A stretch of 32,092 bases of DNA from contig CANQKD010000022.1 of NCBI GenBank assembly GCA_947624375.1, positions 1-32,092 of the forward strand, in the 5' to 3' direction. The position numbers and the translations under genes were made by a program. This DNA is from an uncultured Clostridia bacterium (GTDB lineage Bacteria; Bacillota; Clostridia; Oscillospirales; Ruminococcaceae). Below the pieces are notes generated by a model. The model saw only the letters and a list, made by a program, of their open reading frames with translations. It made no database searches and was not told the origin of the DNA. The stretch's first letter is position 1, and each line of letters opens with the position of its first letter. This document shows, in pieces, positions 14,915-20,934 of the stretch.

Positions 14915-15085
14915 ACTTCTTTTTTGTTCGCGCTTACGCGCAGCGCAGGAGCGCACACGTTGACCGCCACAACGCGCAAAAGTTTTAAACCCTGTCAAGA
15001 AAGGAAAAGTTTTCGATCGACCCTTTTTCAAAAGGGTCGCGGGGGAAAGGGGGCAGAGCCCCCAAACACAGCGTGCGCTCCGAAA

Positions 15086-15160
15086 AAGGTGAATTGTGAA
15101 ATAGTCCAGTGGACTATTTCACAAGAGGAAAATCCCTGCAAGAGAGGGATTTTCCTATGA
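15086..15160 (+). repeat. Two-hairpin element, copy A
   Basis: AGGTGAATTG, then a 14-bp stem TGTGAAATAGTCCA (15095-15108) with its complement at 15110-15123, then AAG, then a 12-bp stem AGGAAAATCCCT (15126-15137), loop GCAAGAG, and its complement (15145-15156), then ATGAAAAG. Copy B has the same frame and loop but different stems. Confidence 0.7.
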
Positions 15161-15297
15161 AAAGACCAGACTATTTTTCCTGCGCGCGCTTGCGTGCGCA
15201 ATAGCATTGTTAAAAGTTTGCGCTTATGAGCCAGCTATAACTTCACATACAGCACGGCGTTCCATTCTGGAGCGCGGAAAGAGAAATATGGCTTCTC

Positions 15298-15372
15298 ATT
15301 AGGGAACGCCCTCTCTTGCAGGGCGTTCCCTCTTGAAAAACAATCCACAGGATTGTTTTTCAATTCACCCTT
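15298..15372 (-). repeat. Two-hairpin element, copy B (inverted)
   Basis: Minus strand: GGTGAATTG, a 14-bp stem (TTGAAAAACAATCC with its complement, 15333-15363), then a 12-bp stem AGGGAACGCCCT with loop GCAAGAG (15301-15331), then AATGAGAAG. Stem lengths and the loop equal those of copy A while most stem bases differ and still pair. Confidence 0.7.
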
Positions 15373-15566
15373 TGCGGAGCGCCTCCGTATGGGGATTTCG
15401 CCGTCTGCGGACGGCGACAATGGGCTTCCGCCCCTTGACCCTGATGACCCTTTTGAAAAAGGGTCAATCGAAAACTTTTAGTTTCTTGACAAGACTTGAA
15501 ACTACGCGCAAACGCCGCCTTAACATCATCTTGCCTCTTGCCTCTAAATCTCTTGCCTCTAGTAGC

Positions 15567-17324
15567 TCAATCCTCGATATGGCTCGCGTACTTGCTCATG
15601 AACGCATCGTACTGCGCGATAAAATCTTCGTTGGATACCTTTATTCCGCCAAGATATTTGTGCGTTGCAAAGCTGTTTCGCTGAACCTCTATTATCGCCA
15701 CCGCAACGTTCGAGCAGTGGTCTGACACCCTCTCAAAATCGTTGAGCATATCGTTCAGCACAAAGCCCATTTCTATAGTACATTTGCCCTTTTGCAGGCG
15801 TGCTATGTGCTTTGCCTTTATGTCCATTATAAGCCTGTCTATTACCTGCTCCAGCGGCTCTACCTTTTTTGCCGCCGCAATGTCTTCATGGTCAAATGCA
15901 TCGGTCGTTATATCAAGTATCTCTTCAATCGCCTCTGTAAGCGTTTGCAGCTCGCGCGTTGCGATGCTTGAAAAACCTATCTTCTTTTCGTGCATCTCAT
16001 CGGCAGATTTGAGAAGATTCACAGCGTGGTCGCCTATCCTCTCAAAATCGTTTATCGAGTGCAGCTGCATAGTAACCTGGTGCGAGTCGTGATCTGACAG
16101 CGATTTGCTCGATACCTTTACAAGATACGTCCCCAGCTTGTCCTCGTATTTGTCAAGCTGCTCCTCGTTAGCCTGTATCTGTTCGCGCAGTTTGGTGTCG
16201 TAATTCTGCGTGAGCTTTATCGCCGTAAGCAGCGAGGAACGCGCTATTTTAGCCATCTCAACAGTCTTTACAAAACATTCGTTTATAGCTACCGACGGCG
16301 TGTTGAGAAGTCGCTCGTCTATAAAGCTCTGCTTGTCGTGACCCTTGTTTTCGTTGATTATCTTGTCCGCCAGCTTTTCAAGCGCTTTAGGGAACGGGAA
16401 AAGTATAATAGTATTTATAATGTTGAAAGCCGTGTGCATCGCAGCTATTCCCACCGCATCTATCGGCTTTGAAAAGAACGAGAAGTGCACAATAGCGTTC
16501 GCGGTGTATATGGGTATCATAAATACCAGCATACCTATTATTTTTATAAGCGTGTGGATTATAGCGACCTTTCGCGCTTTTCTGCTTACACCTATACTTG
16601 ATATAAGAGCCGTCGCGCAAGTACCGATGTTAAGACCCAGAACCAGCGGTATCGACATACCCACGGTTATGTTGCCCGTTACCGCTAAGGCCTGCACAAT
16701 GCCTATCGCCGCCGCAGAGCTTTGTATTATTCCCGTGAACGCTGTAGATATGATCACCGCAACAATCGGGTTGTCAAACATCAGCAAAAGCTCTCTGAAC
16801 GCAGGCGTTTCAACCAGCGGCGATACCGATTCAGCCATAAGCGTCATGCCGAACATCAGTATCGCAAAACCTACAAGAATTGAGCCAATACTGCGCTTTT
16901 TGCTGCTTTTTGCAAGCATGAAAAGTATAATGCCCACAAACGCGAACGCAGGCGCAAAGTTTTCGGGCTTGAGCATTTTCAGCCAGAAAACGTCGCTTTC
17001 AAGCCCCGTCAGTGAGAGTATCCACGCCGTCAGGGTCGTGCCGATGTTCGAGCCGAATATAACAAACACCGTCTGCGATACCTGCATAATGCCCGAGTTT
17101 ACCAGACCCACAAGCATTACCGTCAGCGCCGATGACGACTGTATAGCAACGGTTATGCCCATGCCAAGAACAATGCTTTTCAGCGGATTGGAGGTCATTT
17201 TTTTGAGCATATCCTCCAGCCTGCCGCCTGCCATTTTCTCCAGCGAGTTTGACATTCTGTCCATGCCGTAGAGAAAGAACGCCAGACCGCCCAGCAACGT
17301 AACGATATTGAAGATGTAATCCAT
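15567..17324 (-). CDS. Na/Pi-cotransporter family protein with PhoU-like C-terminal domain
   Basis: 585 aa. The membrane part (residues about 1-310) has the internal repeat typical of the NptA/SLC34-type family, each half carrying a QSSS/A motif: QSSSALTVM near 61 and QSSAAAIGI near 201, with GSNIGTTLTAW and GLNIGTCATALI. These are the sodium/phosphate sites of the family. The C-terminal part (about 340-560) is helical and PhoU-like (HSINDFERIGDHAVNLLK and ML.DFERVSDHCSNVA). It probably imports phosphate by sodium symport with PhoU-type control. AGAGG precedes the ATG. A candidate PHO box overlaps the promoter. The stop codon lies directly at a repeat module. Confidence 0.93.
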   Translation of the reverse strand: MDYIFNIVTLLGGLAFFLYGMDRMSNSLEKMAGGRLEDMLKKMTSNPLKSIVLGMGITVAIQSSSALTVMLVGLVNSGIMQVSQTVFVIFGSNIGTTLTAWILSLTGLESDVFWLKMLKPENFAPAFAFVGIILFMLAKSSKKRSIGSILVGFAILMFGMTLMAESVSPLVETPAFRELLLMFDNPIVAVIISTAFTGIIQSSAAAIGIVQALAVTGNITVGMSIPLVLGLNIGTCATALISSIGVSRKARKVAIIHTLIKIIGMLVFMIPIYTANAIVHFSFFSKPIDAVGIAAMHTAFNIINTIILFPFPKALEKLADKIINENKGHDKQSFIDERLLNTPSVAINECFVKTVEMAKIARSSLLTAIKLTQNYDTKLREQIQANEEQLDKYEDKLGTYLVKVSSKSLSDHDSHQVTMQLHSINDFERIGDHAVNLLKSADEMHEKKIGFSSIATRELQTLTEAIEEILDITTDAFDHEDIAAAKKVEPLEQVIDRLIMDIKAKHIARLQKGKCTIEMGFVLNDMLNDFERVSDHCSNVAVAIIEVQRNSFATHKYLGGIKVSNEDFIAQYDAFMSKYASHIED

Positions 17325-17386
17325 TTATATTTTCCTCTCCGTTTTAAAACGGGAAAATTCTCTGTCTTTCATTTCCGTATGGCTTT

Positions 17387-17434
17387 ATTGTATCACCGTA
17401 ATGTTAAATCTGTAGTCATGCTAATGTTAAATCT
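17387..17434 (-). promoter_or_regulatory. Na/Pi-cotransporter promoter with candidate PHO box
   Basis: Minus strand -10 TACAAT (17387-17392) with no recognisable -35. Two copies of AGATTTAACATTA start 23 nt apart (17399-17434), with TGACTACA between them. TTAACA direct repeats at multiples of about 11 bp resemble the Bacillus PhoP box, and the gene is a phosphate transporter. The weak -35 fits an activated promoter. Confidence 0.5.
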
Positions 17435-17665
17435 GCGTTAAAAGCCTTAGAGGCGCTTTGTTCTTTATATTTGCGCTTACGCGCAGCCTGCGGAGCTGTT
17501 CAACGCCATACAACAGCCATATATAACTCCAAAAAAGAAACCCACACTCATCTCAAAGGTAACCGGAAGAATATTCTGCCAGCAGTTCTTTGGGGAGGTA
17601 TGTGGGTACTAGAAGCAAGAGGCAAGTTGTGTTGACTTTTCACATTGCACAGCGTTCCATAATGG

Positions 17666-17912
17666 AACGCGGAAAGAGAGCGTTGCGCTACAACAAGGGG
17701 AGGCTCAGCTATTAGAAGCAAGAAGACTAGAAGCAAGAGGCAAGATGAGCATTTTGAAAAGTATGCGCAAAGCTATAAAAAGCAATCTCTTGCTTCTTGC
17801 CTCTATCTAAACCGCAGGTATGAAAATCTGCCGCAAGAGTTGTAAAAACCATTTCTAACCTCTAACTTCTCACCTCTAGCCTCTAGCAGCAGAGCGCACT
17901 ACGTGTTTCGGG
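17666..17912 (+). repeat. 247-bp direct repeat, copy 1
   Basis: Begins AACGCGGAAAGAGAGCGTTG and ends GCGCACTACGTGTTTCGGGG. By eye identical to copy 2, 343 bp downstream. Internally made of AGAAGCAAGAGGCAAGA, GCGCAAAGCTATAAAAAGC, TCTTGCTTCTTGCCTCT and TCTAACCTCTAACTTCT modules. Confidence 0.85.
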
Positions 17913-18008
17913 GAACTCTGCCAGCGTGCGCTTGCGTGCGCAATAGCTTTGTTAAAATGTGCACATAAGCGCAATAAATTTTTAATACAGCACGGCGTTC
18001 TCTGAGAG

Positions 18009-18255
18009 AACGCGGAAAGAGAGCGTTGCGCTACAACAAGGGGAGGCTCAGCTATTAGAAGCAAGAAGACTAGAAGCAAGAGGCAAGATGAGCATTTTGA
18101 AAAGTATGCGCAAAGCTATAAAAAGCAATCTCTTGCTTCTTGCCTCTATCTAAACCGCAGGTATGAAAATCTGCCGCAAGAGTTGTAAAAACCATTTCTA
18201 ACCTCTAACTTCTCACCTCTAGCCTCTAGCAGCAGAGCGCACTACGTGTTTCGGG
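18009..18255 (+). repeat. 247-bp direct repeat, copy 2
   Basis: Second copy, same boundaries. The hairpins preceding the two copies differ (GCGTTCCATAATGGAACGC against GCGTTCTCTGAGAGAACGC) yet both pair. Confidence 0.85.
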
Positions 18256-18386
18256 GGCTCTGCCCCCGTACCCCCGTGACCCTTTTGAAAAAGGGTCAAT
18301 CGAAAACTTTTGGTTTCTTGACAGGATTTTAAGATACGCGGCGTAAGCCGCACCTTAACTATTCACTATCCATTATTCAATATTCA

Positions 18387-18833
18387 CTATTCACTAATTC
18401 TGCCTCTTGCCTCTAGCAGCTCTCTTACTTCCATAAGTATTCCACCCAGAAGGTTCTGCCCTTTGCCGTCTACCGTGCCCCATATCCTGTCGCCCCAGTC
18501 GTTGCCCTCTTCAAGATACGCATCGCCCGTTGCCAGCAGCTTTTCTTTAAGCTCCTCATTCTGGGAAAACTTCGCAAAAACTATCTCTTTCATAACGCGC
18601 ACTTTTACCTGCTCCCAGTCAGGGCGCAATGAAACTTCCCTGCCCCTGTGCTTAGACTGCGACGGCGAAAGGTCGGCAAACTGCTCCCTGCGCGCCCTGT
18701 CAGCACACTTCTGCGCCTGAAAAGCCGCCTCGCTGCTGTGATACAAAATGCCGTCATACTCTACGTCCGTCTCGTAAAAATTGCTCAGAAAGAAATACTC
18801 ATCTCTGAAACTGTCTATCTTCTGTATGCCCAT
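18387..18833 (-). CDS. NADAR family protein (YbiA-like, N-glycosidase fold)
   Basis: 148 aa, full length for a single NADAR domain. FLSNFYETDVEYDG, the YHSSEAAFQAQKC helix with its conserved Glu, and GNDWGDRIWGTVDGKGQNLL with LMEVRELL are the family signatures. Relatives hydrolyse N-glycosidic bonds in riboflavin intermediates or reverse ADP-ribosylation of guanine; which applies here is not readable. The ATG lies 9 nt after the asnB stop and its AAGGAG site overlaps that stop, so the two are co-transcribed and probably coupled. The last residues (EARGRISE) are encoded by an intergenic AGAGGCAAGAGGCA repeat, so the natural C-terminus may have been replaced. Confidence 0.88.
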   Translation of the reverse strand: MGIQKIDSFRDEYFFLSNFYETDVEYDGILYHSSEAAFQAQKCADRARREQFADLSPSQSKHRGREVSLRPDWEQVKVRVMKEIVFAKFSQNEELKEKLLATGDAYLEEGNDWGDRIWGTVDGKGQNLLGGILMEVRELLEARGRISE

Positions 18834-18842
18834 ATTCGCTCC

Positions 18843-20714
18843 TTAATATTTTCCGTCGTTCACAAAATACACCTTGTACCACACAAGGAAAGTAAACACC
18901 GTCCATATCTTGCGGCTGTTGTCAGCCTTGCCGCTGCGGTGGTCGTCTAAAAGCTGCACAAGCGGCTGTGTGTTGAAAAACTGCTTTGCTGTGTCGCTTT
19001 CAAACTCTTTCTTCACAATATCGTAATACTTGTCTTCTTTCAGCCACACCCTTATAGGCACGGGAAAGCCCAGCTTTTTCTTCTCTGCGGTTTTAGCGCT
19101 CTGCTTGGGGGTGTCTTTCTTTGCTGCAAGGCGCATAGCGTACTTTGTGATATACTTTGCATCATCGGTCTTTTTGTGCCGCGTTACTCTGAATTGTGTC
19201 GGTATCTTCTCTGCAAGCGCCATTACCTCTTTATCTAAAAACGGCACGCGCAGCTCCAGTGAATTTGCCATGCTCATTTTGTCGGCTTTCAGAAGTATGT
19301 CCCCTGCCATCCACATATGCAGGTCAAGATACTGCATTTTTGTAACGTCGTCCTTGCCCTTTACGTTATCGTAAAACGGCTTTGTCAGCACGGTGGGGTC
19401 GGGCGCATCGGTATTTATTTTCAGTATCTGCTTTCTCTGCTGCGGCGTGAACATATACGCGTTGCCTATAAATCGCTCCTCAACGTCCTTGCCCTTGCGC
19501 ACAAAGAAGTTCACACCCCTTTTAGCAGGGAGCTTCTCTGCCGCCTTGCCTATACCCCTCTTTACAAAGCGCGGCAGTCTGTCATAAACCGTGCCGTTCG
19601 GGTCGCTGTATACGTTGTATCCGCCGAATATCTCGTCAGCGCCCTCGCCCGAAAGCACGACCTTCAGCCTCTGCGATGCAATATTGCACACAAAGTAAAG
19701 CGCCACCGCCGAGGGGTCTGCAAGCGGTTCGTCCATGTGGTACTGTATCATAGAAAGGCTTCCCCAGTATTCCTCGGGAGTTATCACCTTGCTCGTGTTC
19801 TCTTTCCCTATAGCCTTTGAGAAATTCTTCGCCCAGCCTATCTCGTTGTATTTCTCATCGCTGCCAAAGCCTACGGTAAACGTCTTGTCAACGTTCGCTA
19901 TCGCTGCAACATAGCTCGAATCCACACCGCTCGACAAAAACGAACCTACCTCAACATCGGCTATCTTGTGCGCCTCAACAGAATCATGAAACGTGTCCGA
20001 TATGCTGTACACCCAGTCTTTCAGCGTAGGCTCTGTATCAGCTTCAAAGTGTACATCCCAGTATTTTTTTATAGTAAGCTTGCCGCCGCTGTACTTAAAC
20101 CAGTGTGCAGGCGGCAGCTTGAACACGCCCTTGAAAAACGTCTCGTCCGCAGCAGAATACTGAAACGTGAGATAGTTTTCCAGCGCCGCGGTGTTGAGCT
20201 CTTTTTTGAAGCACGGGTGCGGCAGAAAACACTTTATCTCCGAGCCGAACATAAAGCAGCCGTTCATCTGCGCGTAGTAAAGCGGCTTTATGCCGAAGAA
20301 ATCGCGCGCCCCGAAAAGCTCCTGCTTGTTTTTATCCCATATCACAAAAGCGAACATTCCGCGAACCATGTCAAGCAGCTTTTCGCCGTACTCCTCATAG
20401 CCGTGGATAAGCACCTCCGTGTCGGTATTTGTCGAAAAAATATGCCCTGCCGCCAGCAGCTTCTCACGAATCTCTTTGTAGTTATATATCTCGCCGTTGA
20501 ACACTATCACCAGCGATCTGTCTTCATTGAATATGGGCTGGTCGCCCGAATTGCCAACATCGATAATGCTGAGCCTGCGGTGCCCCAGCGCAATGCCGTC
20601 GTCTATATACTTTCCCTGCGCGTCCGGTCCACGGTGTTTTATCCTGTCCATCATCTCGCCAAGCACCGTCTCGGGCGAGCTTATGCTGTTTGTAAAGCCT
20701 GTTATACCACACAT
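18843..20714 (-). CDS. asnB: Asparagine synthetase (glutamine-hydrolysing)
   Basis: 623 aa. Starts MCGITGF, so Cys2 becomes the N-terminal nucleophile of the class II glutaminase domain after Met removal; this fixes the start at 20714 although the frame is open further upstream. AAAGGTGG precedes it. The glutaminase domain (about 1-210) shows RLSIIDVGNSGDQP and FNGEIYNY. The synthetase domain has the ATP loop SFLSSGVDSSYVAAI near 262 and LSGEGADEIFGGY. It converts aspartate, glutamine and ATP to asparagine. Length is larger than the E. coli enzyme, as in the AsnO/asnB1-type group. Own promoter with a terminator in the leader; NADAR gene downstream. Confidence 0.95.
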   Translation of the reverse strand: MCGITGFTNSISSPETVLGEMMDRIKHRGPDAQGKYIDDGIALGHRRLSIIDVGNSGDQPIFNEDRSLVIVFNGEIYNYKEIREKLLAAGHIFSTNTDTEVLIHGYEEYGEKLLDMVRGMFAFVIWDKNKQELFGARDFFGIKPLYYAQMNGCFMFGSEIKCFLPHPCFKKELNTAALENYLTFQYSAADETFFKGVFKLPPAHWFKYSGGKLTIKKYWDVHFEADTEPTLKDWVYSISDTFHDSVEAHKIADVEVGSFLSSGVDSSYVAAIANVDKTFTVGFGSDEKYNEIGWAKNFSKAIGKENTSKVITPEEYWGSLSMIQYHMDEPLADPSAVALYFVCNIASQRLKVVLSGEGADEIFGGYNVYSDPNGTVYDRLPRFVKRGIGKAAEKLPAKRGVNFFVRKGKDVEERFIGNAYMFTPQQRKQILKINTDAPDPTVLTKPFYDNVKGKDDVTKMQYLDLHMWMAGDILLKADKMSMANSLELRVPFLDKEVMALAEKIPTQFRVTRHKKTDDAKYITKYAMRLAAKKDTPKQSAKTAEKKKLGFPVPIRVWLKEDKYYDIVKKEFESDTAKQFFNTQPLVQLLDDHRSGKADNSRKIWTVFTFLVWYKVYFVNDGKY

Positions 20715-20760
20715 AAATATACCACCTTTGTATACATTTTTGTTGCCTCTTGCCATCTGC

Positions 20761-20796
20761 AAAAAAGAGACTGACCTTGTTACGGTGAGCCTCTTT
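20761..20796 (-). terminator. Terminator-like hairpin in the asnB leader (possible attenuator)
   Basis: Minus strand AAAGAGGCT...AGTCTCTTTTTT with an inner ACC...GGT pairing, ending in a T-run. It lies between the asnB promoter and ribosome site, about 30 nt after the predicted start, so it would stop transcription before asnB unless relieved. No T-box sequence was found here. Confidence 0.6.
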
Positions 20797-20832
20797 GCAC
20801 ATCTTCTGTAATATATTTCCTCTATAGAATGT

Positions 20833-20861
20833 ATTATAACACACATCGCCGCGTTTGTCAA
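20833..20861 (-). promoter_or_regulatory. Promoter of asnB
   Basis: Minus strand TTGACA (20856-20861), 17-nt spacer, TATAAT (20833-20838): perfect consensus, start near 20826, leader of about 112 nt. Confidence 0.82.
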
Positions 20862-20870
20862 GCAAAGATA

Positions 20871-20904
20871 CAACAAAACTCCCCACACTTTAAGTATGGG
20901 GAGC
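20871..20904 (-). terminator. Terminator of ppdK
   Basis: Minus strand CTCCCCA...TGGGGAG hairpin followed by TTTTGTTG, 30 nt after the ppdK stop. Confidence 0.8.
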
Positions 20905-20934
20905 ATTTGCACAATTATTATAAGTGACAGCGAA

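Larger units (their letters stand above)
14920..15566. repeat. Mosaic of intergenic hairpin modules
   Basis: No credible gene. Modules in order: CGCTTACGCGCAGCGCAGG; GACCCTTTTTCAAAAGGGTC; GGGGGCAGAGCCCCC; two paired hairpin elements in opposite orientation (separate entries); GCGCGCTTGCGTGCGC; a GGCGTTCC...GGAGCGC hairpin; GCCGTCTGCGGACGGC; GACCCTTTTGAAAAAGGGTC; then TCTTGCCTCTTGCCTCT. The last module abuts the stop of the Na/Pi-cotransporter gene. Confidence 0.72.
17440..18386. repeat. Repeat-rich intergenic region
   Basis: No credible gene. Contains CGCTTACGCGCAGCCTGCGG, GGAAGAATATTCTGCCAG, hairpin GCGTTCC...GGAACGC, two identical roughly 247-bp direct repeats (separate entries), GCGTGCGCTTGCGTGCGC, GGGGGCTCTGCCCCC, GACCCTTTTGAAAAAGGGTC, and ends in short TATTCACTAT-like runs. 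Two nearly identical minus-strand open frames here arise from the duplication and are not believed to be genes. Confidence 0.7.

Noticed and set aside
17548-18079. Two minus-strand open frames with the same hydrophobic N-terminus (MLLVFLLLIAEPPLVV)
   Set aside because: They come from the identical 247-bp non-coding repeat, lack ribosome sites and have different C-terminal halves; low-complexity repeat translation.
20715-20912. Extended N-terminus of AsnB
   Set aside because: The glutaminase nucleophile Cys must be residue 2; the extension would also start upstream of the promoter.
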